Shown: positions 25,279-34,609, numbered from the stretch's first letter. The stretch: 64,000 bases of DNA from an uncultured Christensenella sp. (GCA_949290515.1 CASERZ010000004.1:62001-126000); one strand, 5' to 3'. Translations and numbers: made by a program. Notes: generated by a model not told the origin, from the sequence alone.

Positions 25279-25851
25279 ATGAAACTTCTTGAAGATTACA
25301 TATCCGAAAAAGGCAGACTCGTAGGCAAAGACATAGTTAAGGTAGACAGCTTCCTCAACCATCAGGTTGACCCCCTGCTTATGCAGGCTATGGGCAAAGA
25401 GATAAAACGTCTTTTTGCTGACACAGAGATTACCAAAATACTCACTATCGAGGCTTCGGGCATCGCTATTGCCGTTATGGCGGCACTCGAGCTTAACGTA
25501 CCTATGGTTTTTGCAAAGAAGAACGCTACGAAAAACCTCTCTTCCGACGTATACTCGACTACGATTACGTCTTTTACTCACGGCAGAGATTACGACGTAC
25601 GCGTGGCAAAGGATTTTCTCGGCAAGGACGATAAAATATTGATTATAGACGACTTCCTCGCCAACGGTGCCGCTCTTCAAGGTCTTATAGAAATCGTCAA
25701 CCAAAGCGGAGCAAGCGTAGCAGGATGCGCGATAGCAATCGAAAAAGGTTTTCAGGACGGAGGCAAAAAACTCAGAGAAAAAGGCTATCGCATAGAAAGT
25801 CTTGCGATTATAGAAGGCTTTGCCGACAACAAAGTGCTTTTCAGAAAATAA
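25279..25851 (+). CDS. xpt: Xanthine phosphoribosyltransferase
   Basis: Purine salvage enzyme that joins xanthine to PRPP to form XMP; cytoplasmic, 190 residues, the normal length. The PRPP-binding motif ILIIDDFLANGAA lies near residue 124. The family markers EASGIAIAVMAALELNVPMV and TSFTHGRDYDVRVAKDFL (flexible loop) are present. AGGTG lies 5 bases before the ATG. The gene stands alone between the divergent GH30 cluster and the regulator of the polyamine operon, with its own promoter and terminator. In Bacillus xpt is under a guanine riboswitch, but none is seen here. Confidence 0.95.
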   Translation: MKLLEDYISEKGRLVGKDIVKVDSFLNHQVDPLLMQAMGKEIKRLFADTEITKILTIEASGIAIAVMAALELNVPMVFAKKNATKNLSSDVYSTTITSFTHGRDYDVRVAKDFLGKDDKILIIDDFLANGAALQGLIEIVNQSGASVAGCAIAIEKGFQDGGKKLREKGYRIESLAIIEGFADNKVLFRK

Positions 25852-25943
25852 GCAGATAAGACAGTAAACTTTTTAAGTCAAACAAACCATTTAATATTAT
25901 ATATATTATCAATATCATTACCGCTTCTTAATACAACATCTCA

Positions 25944-25966
25944 GCCCCTTCTAAGGGGCATTTTTA
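25944..25966 (+). terminator. Terminator of xpt
   Basis: GCCCCTT, 2-base gap, AAGGGGC followed by ATTTTTATT. The loop would open to about 4-6 bases. Confidence 0.7.
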
Positions 25967-26117
25967 TTGCCTTTAATTTATACAGAATCCTTTTTAAATC
26001 ATAGACTTTCCCCCTGTCGGTTACCAAACTTTTCTCACGCAAAAAACCCCTCTTTACGACAGTAAAAATCCTTGCAAAATTTTTTGAAAATATTTGTAAA
26101 AAAATACGCGTATTCGT

Positions 26118-26146
26118 TTGACAAACATATAGCAAAATCATATAAT
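26118..26146 (+). promoter_or_regulatory. Promoter of the polyamine regulator and potABCD
   Basis: TTGACA, 17-base spacer, TATAAT: a full consensus promoter about 135 bases before the regulator start. Confidence 0.85.
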
Positions 26147-26163
26147 ACTCTTGTTTAATAATT

Positions 26164-26223
26164 CTAAACTCAATGTTTATTGCCACAAAACTTCATAAAA
26201 ATTAAGTTTAGAAATACTAAACT
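26164..26223 (+). promoter_or_regulatory. Operator repeats in the leader of the regulator gene
   Basis: Three copies of a 7-base motif: CTAAACT at 26164, AGTTTAG at 26205 and CTAAACT at 26217. The last two form a perfect inverted repeat with a 5-base spacer just after the consensus promoter, the expected site for the HTH protein encoded next. Binding is inference. Confidence 0.6.
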
Positions 26224-26281
26224 CGACACTTTCGGGCTTTGCCCTTATATTATATATAGACTATCAGAAAAGGAGACGGGT

Positions 26282-26815
26282 ATGGATTTTGGTATAAAAT
26301 TGAAACAACTGCGCTTACAATGCTCGCTTACGCAAGAGGAACTTGCCGACAGATGCGAGTTGACCAAGGGCTATATCTCACAGCTCGAAAACAACCTGAC
26401 CTCGCCCTCTATCGCAACGCTTACTGACATTCTTGCGGTACTCGGAAGCGACCTCAAGTCGTTTTTCGACGAGGACGTCGAAGAAAAAATCGTATTCGAC
26501 GAAAACGACTTCTTCGAGAAGGAAGACGACGGAGAAACGATTACGTGGCTGGTACCAAACAGTCTCAAAAACGAGATGGAACCGATATTGCTCACTCTGC
26601 TTCCCGGCGTAGATACGACAGTAGATATGCCCCACGAAGGTGAAGAATTCGGATACGTGCTGTCGGGTGAAGCCGTACTTCACATAGGCAAAAAGAGTTA
26701 TACGATAAAGCAAGGCAATTCATTTTACTTTACGTCCAACAAACGTCACTATATAGAAAACAAGGGCAACGAAACGGCAAAGATTCTGTGGGTATCCAGC
26801 CCTCCTACGTTCTGA
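26282..26815 (+). CDS. XRE-cupin transcriptional regulator (PuuR-like)
   Basis: Cytoplasmic DNA-binding regulator of 177 residues. The N-terminal XRE helix-turn-helix (LKQLRLQCSLTQEELADRCE, then TKGYISQLENNLTSPSI) covers about 1-65. A C-terminal cupin fold (about 105-175) includes MPHEGEEFGYVLSGEAVLHI and NSFYFTSNKRHYIEN and could bind a small ligand. This architecture and its place directly before potABCD (36 bases) match regulators of polyamine uptake. The start used has AGGAG 6 bases upstream; the frame is open further back, but without a ribosome site. Operator-like repeats lie in its own leader. Confidence 0.9.
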   Translation: MDFGIKLKQLRLQCSLTQEELADRCELTKGYISQLENNLTSPSIATLTDILAVLGSDLKSFFDEDVEEKIVFDENDFFEKEDDGETITWLVPNSLKNEMEPILLTLLPGVDTTVDMPHEGEEFGYVLSGEAVLHIGKKSYTIKQGNSFYFTSNKRHYIENKGNETAKILWVSSPPTF

Positions 26816-26850
26816 TAACGTCTTAAAATTATTCGGGAGATTAGATTACT

Positions 26851-28824
26851 ATGGAAAAAGAGACTAAAAAAACAACTTCGGCAAAGAAAAACGACATAAA
26901 GAGCGAGACGGAGAAAAAGTCCGTCAAAAAACAACCCGCAAAAACGGCTGATAAAAAAACCGCTCAGAAACCCGCCGCTAAAAAAGACGCGACTAAATCA
27001 ACTCAAAAGGCTTCTGCCGCTAAGCCCAAAAAGGATAATTTTATAAAGGAACTTATCAAAGAAGTTTCCAAGAAGAATACCAAGAAGGTCGAAGAAAATC
27101 CCAGCGAATACATTATCGAACTTCAGGGACTGACCAAACAGTACGGCAACAAAACCGTAGTCAACGATATGAATCTCAAAATCAAAAAAGGAGAATTCGT
27201 AACTTTCCTCGGTCCCTCCGGCTGCGGTAAGACGACTACCCTCAGAATGATTGCGGGATTTGAGATTCCTACCTCGGGAAAGGTGCTTTTCGACGGAAAG
27301 GATATAGCAAAGCTTCCTCCTCATAAAAGACCCGTAAATACCGTATTCCAAAAATACGCGCTCTTCCCTCATCTCAACGTTTTCAACAATATAGCGTTCG
27401 GTCTCAAACTCAAGAAAATCGACGTTACCTACACAAAGAAGACGGGCGAAAAGGCAATCTGTCAGGTAAAACTCAAAAACTTCCTCGTTGACCCCGCTAC
27501 GGGCGTACCCGATTTTTCCATTGCCGACAAGGATTATTTCTCCTATGCCGACAAGGGTTACGTAAAACTCTGCAAAGTCAAAAAGACTATCGACAAGATG
27601 ACCAAAAAAGGCAGAGTCAGCAAGGTTGTCAACGGATATAAATACTTCATCGACGAAAAAGTGCGCCGCGCACTCAAAATCGTAGGCCTCAGCGATTACG
27701 AAACGAGAGACGTGGATTCCCTCTCCGGCGGACAGCAACAGAGAGTTGCTATTGCACGCGCTATCGTCAACGAACCTAAAGTTCTGCTTCTCGACGAGCC
27801 TCTCGGCGCACTCGACCTCAAAATGCGTCAGGAGATGCAAATCGAACTCAAAGAAATGCACAAAACCCTCGGCATAACCTTTATATACGTTACGCACGAC
27901 CAGGAAGAAGCTCTGACTATGAGCGATACTGTAGTAGTAATGAAAGACGGCGTAATATGTCAGGAAGGTACGCCTATCGACATCTACAACGAGCCTCGCA
28001 CGGCATACGTAGCAGATTTTATCGGAGAATCAAATATCCTCAACGGAATTATGCTCGACGATTACAAGGTGCGTATGGTTGACGTGGATTTCGATTGCGT
28101 GGACGCAGGTTTCGGAAAGAATACCCCCGTAGACGTAGTAGTCCGTCCCGAAGATATAGAGATAAGGAAAAAGGACAAAGGTCTCCTCAACGGCGTAATC
28201 AAATCCAGTATGTTCAGAGGCGTACACTACGAGATGGTATGCGAGGCAAATACCTACGAGTTTACCATACACAGCACTATCGAGGCTCCCGTAGGCAAGG
28301 AAGTAGGTCTGTACGTCGCTCCCGAAAACATTCAGATAATGCACAAGGAACACGTAGACAATACTCTGCCTATCGAATTCCTTTCGAATAATACTTTCGA
28401 CCTGCTCGACGCAACGTACGAATTCTCTCCCGCAGCTTGCTTTGAAAACTGCACGTACGATGAAGAAAACGACGTGCTTACCGTAGACGGCAAGGAGTAC
28501 ACGCTCAAAGGCACCGAAGGCAAAGTAAGCTTCAACTTCTATCACGTGGAGATGACTGACGACGAATATGCCGCTCCTCTCGCAGGCAACGTAGACAGTA
28601 TGATTTACAAGGGCAATCACTATCTCGTTGACGTAAAAACCGACAGCGGCGTGCATATCTATGCCGACACCGTATATCTTTGGGACAAGGGCGACCGCGT
28701 AGGTCTCAAAGTAGAACCCGACAAGTTCAGATTCTCCGAGTGCTCCGCCTTCAAAAAAGACGAGGACGCTAAACCCGACGAAGCCGACCAAACCGTACAG
28801 ACGGAAGAGGTAAAGGAGGCGTAA
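26851..28824 (+). CDS. potA: Spermidine/putrescine ABC transporter ATPase with unusual extensions
   Basis: ATPase of the polyamine importer, 657 residues against about 350-380 usually. Residues 1-85 are a Lys/Ala/Thr-rich extension with no known fold. The ABC domain has Walker [10 protein letters not shown] (121-129), Q-loop [10 protein letters not shown], signature LSGGQQQRV (291) and Walker [13 protein letters not shown]. About 75 residues (191-266, ending [17 protein letters not shown]) are inserted at the start of the helical subdomain, between Q-loop and signature. After the ABC domain come a TOBE domain ([16 protein letters not shown]) and a second TOBE-like region to about 640. potB begins 1 base after the stop. 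Confidence 0.93.
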   Translation: MEKETKKTTSAKKNDIKSETEKKSVKKQPAKTADKKTAQKPAAKKDATKSTQKASAAKPKKDNFIKELIKEVSKKNTKKVEENPSEYIIELQGLTKQYGNKTVVNDMNLKIKKGEFVTFLGPSGCGKTTTLRMIAGFEIPTSGKVLFDGKDIAKLPPHKRPVNTVFQKYALFPHLNVFNNIAFGLKLKKIDVTYTKKTGEKAICQVKLKNFLVDPATGVPDFSIADKDYFSYADKGYVKLCKVKKTIDKMTKKGRVSKVVNGYKYFIDEKVRRALKIVGLSDYETRDVDSLSGGQQQRVAIARAIVNEPKVLLLDEPLGALDLKMRQEMQIELKEMHKTLGITFIYVTHDQEEALTMSDTVVVMKDGVICQEGTPIDIYNEPRTAYVADFIGESNILNGIMLDDYKVRMVDVDFDCVDAGFGKNTPVDVVVRPEDIEIRKKDKGLLNGVIKSSMFRGVHYEMVCEANTYEFTIHSTIEAPVGKEVGLYVAPENIQIMHKEHVDNTLPIEFLSNNTFDLLDATYEFSPAACFENCTYDEENDVLTVDGKEYTLKGTEGKVSFNFYHVEMTDDEYAAPLAGNVDSMIYKGNHYLVDVKTDSGVHIYADTVYLWDKGDRVGLKVEPDKFRFSECSAFKKDEDAKPDEADQTVQTEEVKEA

Positions 28825-28825
28825 T

Positions 28826-29599
28826 ATGTTCAAAAAACTGCTCGCAACTCCCTATGCGCTGTTTATGCTGTTGTTCGTAATACTGCCTATCGTGCTGATA
28901 GCCGTATACGCTTTTACCGACGCAGAAGGCGCAATCGACCTCATAGGCAACTTCCAGGATTTGGCAAAAGAGGAATCTTTGGGCAAAGTAGTCAGAAACT
29001 CCGTAATTGCAGGACTTTCGACGGCAGTGATATGTCTTGTAATAGGATATCCTATAGCTTACTATCTCACCAAATCCGAATTCAACCGTACAGGCGTACT
29101 CATAGGACTTTTCCTCGTTCCTATGTGGGTCAACTTCCTTTTGAGAATGATGTCGACCAAAGCCGCACTCAACGCGCTCCATATCGAAATGGGTATGGGC
29201 ACTGTAATATTCGGATTGTGCTATGAGTTTTTGCCTTTTATGATAATGCCTATTTACACGACGATACAAAAAATAGACAAAAGCCTTATCGAGGGTGCGA
29301 CCGACCTAGGCGCAACTCCTACCAAAGCTTTTTGGAAAGTTACCGTTCCGCTCTCCCTTCCCGGAGTTCTCAGCGGTCTTACTATGGTTGTAATACCCTC
29401 TATCACAACCTTCGCCGTAACGGAAATACTCTCCAACGGCAAGCTTATGCTACTCGGCGACTTTATCTACAACCTCAAGGCTTACAATCTCAATATGGCA
29501 AGCGCAATCTCACTCGTGCTTATGATATTGCTCGGCATCTCGATGCTGATTACCAACAAATTCAATAAGGACGAAACTAAGGGAGGCGGACTATGGTAA
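28826..29599 (+). CDS. potB: Spermidine/putrescine ABC transporter permease
   Basis: Membrane subunit, 257 residues with about six hydrophobic helices. The EAA loop that docks on the ATPase reads EGATDLGATPTKAFWKVTVP near residue 155. The N-terminus (LLATPYALFMLLFVILPIVL) fits the family. Its ribosome site AGGAGG lies inside the end of potA, and the start is 1 base after the potA stop; its end overlaps potC by 7 bases. Confidence 0.94.
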   Translation: MFKKLLATPYALFMLLFVILPIVLIAVYAFTDAEGAIDLIGNFQDLAKEESLGKVVRNSVIAGLSTAVICLVIGYPIAYYLTKSEFNRTGVLIGLFLVPMWVNFLLRMMSTKAALNALHIEMGMGTVIFGLCYEFLPFMIMPIYTTIQKIDKSLIEGATDLGATPTKAFWKVTVPLSLPGVLSGLTMVVIPSITTFAVTEILSNGKLMLLGDFIYNLKAYNLNMASAISLVLMILLGISMLITNKFNKDETKGGGLW

Positions 29600-30423
29600 G
29601 AAAAATACTCGTAAGAGCCTTTATAGGCATAGTACTCGTAATACTCTATCTTCCTATCGTATGGATGATAGTATTCTCCTTTACCGATACGCCCTCGTTT
29701 GAATACTGGAACGGTTTTTCTTTCGACAACTATATCAATCTGTTTACGGGACAAAGCTCCAACGCGTCGAGAATACAGGAAGCTATCGTTAACACTCTCG
29801 TAGTAGGTATATTCACAAGTCTTCTCTCAACCGTACTCGGCACGCTCGGCGCGATAGGTCTTCACGCTTTCAGAAGCAAAAGACTAAAAGCCGCATACAG
29901 TACCGTCAATCAAATACCTATGATAAACAGCGAAATAGTCACGGCAATCGCACTTGCGCTCGTCTTCAACCTTTTCGCTTCGACTATTACAATATCCAAC
30001 GGCACGTGGGGCGAAACCGCATTCAAACTGATACTCGCTCATACGTCGTACTGCGCTCCGTACGTCCTTCTCAACGTACTGCCCAGACTGCAAAAATCTG
30101 ACAACAAGATTTACGAAGCCGCGCTCGATTTGGGCTGTACTCCCGCTAAAGCAATGTTCAAAGTCGTACTGCCCGATATTATGCCCGGCATTATCGTAGG
30201 AGCGTTGCTCGCGTTTACCCTCTCGATTGACGATTTCGTTATCACCAAAGTCAACGTTACGTCCTTCGAGACGCTCTCCACTCTCCTATACGGGCTCAAG
30301 AGCGGTAAACACCCTCTGCCTCCCGATATCCGCGCTCTCTTCTCGATAATCTTCTTTATCGTCTTCGTATTGATAATGATTATCTACAGCCCTAAGAAAA
30401 AGAGCGAACAAAAATCACGTTAA
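29593..30423 (+). CDS. potC: Spermidine/putrescine ABC transporter permease
   Basis: Second membrane subunit, 276 residues, about six helices. The EAA loop is EAALDLGCTPAKAMFKVVLP near residue 175, and WMIVFSFTDTPSFEYWNGFS near the N-terminus is typical of PotC. The start overlaps potB by 7 bases with GGGAGG upstream. The C-terminal tail KKKSEQKSR is short and basic. potD follows after 59 bases with its own strong ribosome site. Confidence 0.94.
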   Translation: MVRKILVRAFIGIVLVILYLPIVWMIVFSFTDTPSFEYWNGFSFDNYINLFTGQSSNASRIQEAIVNTLVVGIFTSLLSTVLGTLGAIGLHAFRSKRLKAAYSTVNQIPMINSEIVTAIALALVFNLFASTITISNGTWGETAFKLILAHTSYCAPYVLLNVLPRLQKSDNKIYEAALDLGCTPAKAMFKVVLPDIMPGIIVGALLAFTLSIDDFVITKVNVTSFETLSTLLYGLKSGKHPLPPDIRALFSIIFFIVFVLIMIIYSPKKKSEQKSR

Positions 30424-30482
30424 CCTCTCTTTTGAGCGTTATATAAAAGAAAACAAAAACTATTAATGAAAGGAGTATTGTT

Positions 30483-31841
30483 ATGAAAAGAAAAGTAACT
30501 GTAGTTGCAATACTATTGGTACTCGCAATGGCTCTTGTTTTACCCGTAGTGTTCGCGGGCTGCCAAAACAGAAGCGAAATCCTCAAAGTTTACAACTGGT
30601 CCGAATATATCGGCGAGGACGTAATCGAACAATTCGAAGCGTATTATAAGGAAGTTACCGGCAAAAATATCACTGTAAAATACGATATGTTTGACGAAAA
30701 CGAACTTATGTACACGCAGATCAAGACCACAAAAGCAGATTACGACGTATTGTGTCCCTCTGACTATATGATCGAAAAGATGATCAAAGAAGACCTCCTT
30801 CTCAAACTCGAAGACATTTCTACTTACGGATACGAAGGTCTCGAAGATTACAGAGACAATATGTCTCCTCTCGTTATGTCGGGCGAAGACAACCTCTTTA
30901 AGTACGACTATGACGAGGAGAGCGGTGAATACAATCTCTACAGCCGCACCTATATGTGGGGTACTATGGGTATCCTCTATGCAAACGACTCTACCGCATA
31001 TCAGAAAAGCACCTACGGCACCTACTCCTCTATGAAAGAATACGTTGAAGCCAACGGCTGGGCTGTATTCTGGGACCCCGCTTACAAAAATAATTTTATG
31101 CTCAAAAACTCTATGAGAGATACCTATGTGAGCGCGTCTTGCTACACTCTCCTCAACGAGAGGTCCAAGTACAACAATTCCGCTTTGACACCCGCTGACG
31201 CACTCAATGCTACCGACAGCGCAAACGTATCTAAAATCAAAGAAATGATGCTCGCTCAAAAGCCTCTCCTCAAGGGCCTCGAGAATGACGAGGGCAAAGA
31301 AGCCATCAACCTCGGAGGTATAGATATGGTACTGCAATGGGCAGGCGACGCAGTTTATGCGATGACCGGACTTCAGGACGAACTCTTCGACGAGGATAAA
31401 ATTGAGGAAAAGAGAGATTTGTCTTACTTCGTACCTATGGAAGGAAGCAATATCTTCTGCGACGGTTGGGTAATCCCCAGATACGCAGGCAACGTCGAAG
31501 CGGCTAACCTCTGGATCAACTTCATGTGCAAACCCGAAATCGCAGTTGCCAACATGGATTACATCGGTTACACGTCCGGCGTCGCTACCGAGGAAACCTA
31601 TAACTATATTATGGAAAACTGGGCAAGCGAAGAACCCACCGATTACTCTATCGACCTCTCATATTATTTTGGTGAGGACTGCGGTTTCGATACCGTAATC
31701 TACGTAGCTGAAGAAGACTACAATGCATTCGAGGCACAGTTCCCCACGAAAGCTATAATCGACAGATGCGCGGTAATGCGCGACTTCGGCGACAAGACCA
31801 ACGATATGAACTCTTTGTGGCTGAGCTTCAAATCCGCTTAA
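30483..31841 (+). CDS. potD: Spermidine/putrescine-binding lipoprotein
   Basis: Extracellular substrate-binding protein, 452 residues, longer than the usual 350 or so. The signal peptide ends in a lipobox (VFAGC near 27). The mature start EILKVYNWSEYIGEDVIEQF is the hallmark of PotD/PotF proteins. Later NWASEEPTDYSIDLSYYFGE and IFCDGWVIPRYAGNVEAANL are visible; the latter forms part of the polyamine pocket. AAGGAG precedes the ATG by 7 bases. Last gene of the operon, followed by a strong terminator. Substrate choice between spermidine and putrescine cannot be read from the sequence. Confidence 0.93.
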   Translation: MKRKVTVVAILLVLAMALVLPVVFAGCQNRSEILKVYNWSEYIGEDVIEQFEAYYKEVTGKNITVKYDMFDENELMYTQIKTTKADYDVLCPSDYMIEKMIKEDLLLKLEDISTYGYEGLEDYRDNMSPLVMSGEDNLFKYDYDEESGEYNLYSRTYMWGTMGILYANDSTAYQKSTYGTYSSMKEYVEANGWAVFWDPAYKNNFMLKNSMRDTYVSASCYTLLNERSKYNNSALTPADALNATDSANVSKIKEMMLAQKPLLKGLENDEGKEAINLGGIDMVLQWAGDAVYAMTGLQDELFDEDKIEEKRDLSYFVPMEGSNIFCDGWVIPRYAGNVEAANLWINFMCKPEIAVANMDYIGYTSGVATEETYNYIMENWASEEPTDYSIDLSYYFGEDCGFDTVIYVAEEDYNAFEAQFPTKAIIDRCAVMRDFGDKTNDMNSLWLSFKSA

Positions 31842-31872
31842 TCTGCCGCAAAATCAACCGTCAACAAGCAAA

Positions 31873-31901
31873 ACGGACCTGCCGAGCGGGTCCGTTTTTT
31901 T
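31873..31901 (+). terminator. Terminator of potABCD
   Basis: ACGGACC, 9-base loop, GGTCCGT followed by TTTTTTT; about 30 bases after potD. Confidence 0.9.
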
Positions 31902-31952
31902 GTGAGTTTTTGTGATTTAAAGCCTGACTTTTTTGTTTTATCAGCAATACCC

Positions 31953-31993
31953 TTATCTGTACAAATCAATTGAGGCGTGATTTGTACAGATAA
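31953..31993. repeat. Perfect 16-bp inverted repeat of unknown role
   Basis: TTATCTGTACAAATCA and its exact reverse complement flank a 9-base loop. There is no T-run on either side, so it is not an ordinary terminator. It sits alone between the ends of two converging transcripts. Confidence 0.8.
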
Positions 31994-32043
31994 CAGATTA
32001 AGTAACTTACGCGTACGCGCATACGCAAGAATTTCGGCATAAA

Positions 32044-32070
32044 AAAGAACGGCTGTGATAACCGTTCTTT
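32044..32070 (-). terminator. Terminator of the DEAD-box helicase gene
   Basis: AAAGAACGG, 9-base loop, CCGTTCTTT, flanked by A-runs that read as T leftward. Confidence 0.8.
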
Positions 32071-32135
32071 ACTATTTATTTTGATTGAATCGCACTTATC
32101 CGCACTCAGTAATGCTCCTTTTGGATATCTGACGA

Positions 32136-33821
32136 CTATCTTTTTTTACCTCTGCCGCCCCCGTGCTTCTTTGCGGAATAAGCAAGCTCGCTCGCATACT
32201 CCTCGGCAAAACGCATTTTATTGGATACTGATTTTTTACTCTTGCCGCCTGATTTGCCTTTTGCGCCTTTGACTTTTGAATTGCGGTTTTCGCTGCGTGC
32301 GTTTGCACTGCTTTTTTCTCTTGCGTCTTTTCCGCCTTTTGCCGACGAAGCTCCCGACTTCTTGCCCTCCGATTTCTCCTTGCGTTTGAAGTCGGATTGT
32401 TTTTGAGGTTTTTCTTCCTCGATTGCTTCCTGTATGTTTACTTTGCGGTTTCCGAGCGTAATACCCTGCAATTTGAAAAGTTTTTTCTCGTTGCCCTTTA
32501 TGACCGATACAAAGCTGTAAGTGTCGCGTATCTTTATGTCGGCTATCTCGTAAATCTTCAAAGGCGTGGAAGTCAGAAGCAGTTTTGTAAGACTGTCCTT
32601 ATCGAGCAAATCCCTTTTGCCTACGTTGAGAAAATACCTCGACTCGTTATCGTGAAAATCCGCCATCTTGTTGGACGAATCCTTGGGCAAAGTGTAGCTG
32701 TCTGATATGTTGAAAAGTTCTTTGTACTCCAGCTTATCCCCCGACGCTTTTTGATATGACGGGATATATCCTACCTGCGTACTGTCTACAAAAGTGTATG
32801 CCGCGCCCTTCTTTTCGTTACGCGCCGTACGTCCTATGCGGTGTACGTAAAACTCTTTGTCCGTAGGAGGGTCGAAGTTGATTACCGCCTGCACGTCGTC
32901 TATGTCAAGACCTCTTGCCGCAACGTCGGTAGCAACAAGAATATTGAGTTGTCCCGCCTTAAATCTCTTGATTATCTGAGTGCGTTCGCTCTGCTTTAAA
33001 TCGCCGTGTATGACCGTAGCTTGTATCTTCTTGCCGACAAGCGCGTCACCCAGTTTGTCAGCACGTACTTTGGTATTGCAAAATACTATGACCTTGTCGT
33101 ACTTTTCTCTGTCGATAATACCCAGCATAGCCCCCACTCTCTGGCTGTCTTTGAGCACCGTATAGTACTGCTTTATGTCTGGTACGGAATTGCCGTCCAC
33201 CTTCGTTTCGACATACGCAGGGTCGCAAAGAAGATTGTCCGTAAGCTGTCTGATAGCCTGCGGAAGCGTAGCTGAAAAACAGAGTTTCTGACACTTTCCC
33301 AATTTTTCGGCAACCTTCTCTATATCTCCTCTGAATCCCATATCGAGCATCTCGTCTGCTTCGTCAAGCACAAAGTACTCAACGTCCGCGAGTTTGAGAG
33401 TACGTCTGTCAAGATGGTCGAGAAGTCTTCCGGGCGTGCCGACTACTATCTGAGGTTTTTTTCTAAGGCAGAAAAGCTGCCTTTGTATGTTTTGTCCGCC
33501 GTAAAGTCCCGCTATTCTTACTCTTTCGTAGTATTTCACCAAACCTTGAAAAACTTCGCATATCTGTATTACGAGCTCTCTCGTAGGACACATAATAAGT
33601 GCCTGTACTCCGTTTGCGTCGCGGTCTATCGCTTTGAGCAACGGCAGCGCGAAAGCAAGCGTCTTTCCCGTACCCGTAGGAGCTTTAGCTACTACGTCTT
33701 TGCCCTCAAGCACGAGGGGTATTACCTCGCTCTGTACGGGCGTAGGCGTTACGATACCCTCTTCGTCGAGGGCTTTTAAGATATCTTCGGGTATGTCGAA
33801 TCGTCTGAATAAATTGTCCAT
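32136..33821 (-). CDS. DEAD-box RNA helicase with DbpA-like RNA-binding domain
   Basis: ATP-dependent RNA helicase, probably in ribosome assembly or cold adaptation. 561 residues from MDNLFRRF. Motifs: Q (TPTPVQSEVIP), I (APTGTGKT), Ia (PTRELVIQ), II (DEAD), III (SAT), and VI (HRIGRTAR near 330). Residues about 395-475 (RYFLNVGKRDLLDKDSLTKL to ITLGNRKVNI) fit the DbpA/CsdA RNA-binding fold. The last 90 residues are a Lys/Ser/Gly-rich tail. The start is set by a consensus -10 box (TATGAT) only 6 bases before this ATG; an ATG 15 bases further up would lie inside that promoter. Its mRNA is therefore probably leaderless. Confidence 0.92.
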   Translation of the reverse strand: MDNLFRRFDIPEDILKALDEEGIVTPTPVQSEVIPLVLEGKDVVAKAPTGTGKTLAFALPLLKAIDRDANGVQALIMCPTRELVIQICEVFQGLVKYYERVRIAGLYGGQNIQRQLFCLRKKPQIVVGTPGRLLDHLDRRTLKLADVEYFVLDEADEMLDMGFRGDIEKVAEKLGKCQKLCFSATLPQAIRQLTDNLLCDPAYVETKVDGNSVPDIKQYYTVLKDSQRVGAMLGIIDREKYDKVIVFCNTKVRADKLGDALVGKKIQATVIHGDLKQSERTQIIKRFKAGQLNILVATDVAARGLDIDDVQAVINFDPPTDKEFYVHRIGRTARNEKKGAAYTFVDSTQVGYIPSYQKASGDKLEYKELFNISDSYTLPKDSSNKMADFHDNESRYFLNVGKRDLLDKDSLTKLLLTSTPLKIYEIADIKIRDTYSFVSVIKGNEKKLFKLQGITLGNRKVNIQEAIEEEKPQKQSDFKRKEKSEGKKSGASSAKGGKDAREKSSANARSENRNSKVKGAKGKSGGKSKKSVSNKMRFAEEYASELAYSAKKHGGGRGKKR

Positions 33822-33827
33822 ACGTAT

Positions 33828-33856
33828 ATCATACACTAACAGTTGATTTTTTTCAA
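33828..33856 (-). promoter_or_regulatory. Promoter of the DEAD-box gene (leaderless type)
   Basis: Leftward TTGAAA, 17-base spacer, TATGAT, then 6 bases to the ATG. Its -35 box lies inside the spacer of the rightward SDR promoter. Confidence 0.7.
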
Positions 33857-33871
33857 ACGATTAACTATAAT
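33843..33871 (+). promoter_or_regulatory. Promoter of the SDR gene (leaderless type)
   Basis: TTGATT, 17-base spacer, TATAAT, then 6 bases to the ATG at 33878. It interlocks with the divergent helicase promoter, so polymerase should not occupy both at once. Confidence 0.75.
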
Positions 33872-33877
33872 AGTTGT

Positions 33878-34609
33878 ATGAAAACGGCAATAGTAACGGG
33901 CGCGTCGCGCGGAATAGGCGCAGCTACGGCTCAAAAACTGGCTCAAAAAGGCTATCTGGTAATCATCAACTACAATAACTCGCAAAAGCACGCTCAAGAA
34001 GTATGCGACAAAATCAATTCCTCGGGCGGTATGGCGGTATGCTTTAAAGCGGACGTTTCGCGCCCTAAGGAAGTCAAGGCTATGACCGACTACGTTGTTT
34101 CTACATACGGCGGCATCGACCTTGCCGTCGCCAATGCGGGAATAGGAAAAAACGCTATGCTTACCGATATGACAGACGAAGAAATATCGGCTATAATAGA
34201 CACCAACCTCAAAGGCGTAATAACCTTTTCGAGAGAATGCGCGAAAAGTATGCTTCACCGTCATAACGGCAATATTATTATTGTTGCTTCTATGTGGGGA
34301 CAGACAGGCGCAAGCTGCGAAAGCGTATACTCTGCATCTAAAGGCGGAATAATCGCTTTTACAAAAGCCCTTGCCAAGGAGTTTGGCGCAAACGGCGTGC
34401 GCGTAAACTGCGTATCCCCGGGACTTATAGATACGGATATCAATTCAAACCTTACCGAGGAAGATAAGCTTGCCCTTATCCAAGAAATACCCCTCGGCAG
34501 GATAGGCTCGCCCGACGACGTAGCAGACGCTATATGCTGGCTTGCCGACGAAAACTCCGCATATATAACCGGTCAAGTGCTGAGCGTCAACGGCGGTATG
34601 GTCATCTGA
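33878..34609 (+). CDS. Short-chain dehydrogenase/reductase (FabG-like)
   Basis: NAD(P)-dependent oxidoreductase of 243 residues with a Rossmann fold. TGASRGIG near residue 7 binds the cofactor, NAG at about 88 is the structural motif, Ser in VASMWGQ and YSASK (about 150) form the catalytic set, and SPGLIDTDIN and YITGQVLSVNGGMVI close the fold. It looks like 3-oxoacyl-ACP reductase, but no fatty acid genes surround it, so the substrate is open. There is no Shine-Dalgarno sequence; TATAAT lies 6 bases before the ATG, so the mRNA is probably leaderless. An MFS permease follows 112 bases later. Confidence 0.9.
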   Translation: MKTAIVTGASRGIGAATAQKLAQKGYLVIINYNNSQKHAQEVCDKINSSGGMAVCFKADVSRPKEVKAMTDYVVSTYGGIDLAVANAGIGKNAMLTDMTDEEISAIIDTNLKGVITFSRECAKSMLHRHNGNIIIVASMWGQTGASCESVYSASKGGIIAFTKALAKEFGANGVRVNCVSPGLIDTDINSNLTEEDKLALIQEIPLGRIGSPDDVADAICWLADENSAYITGQVLSVNGGMVI

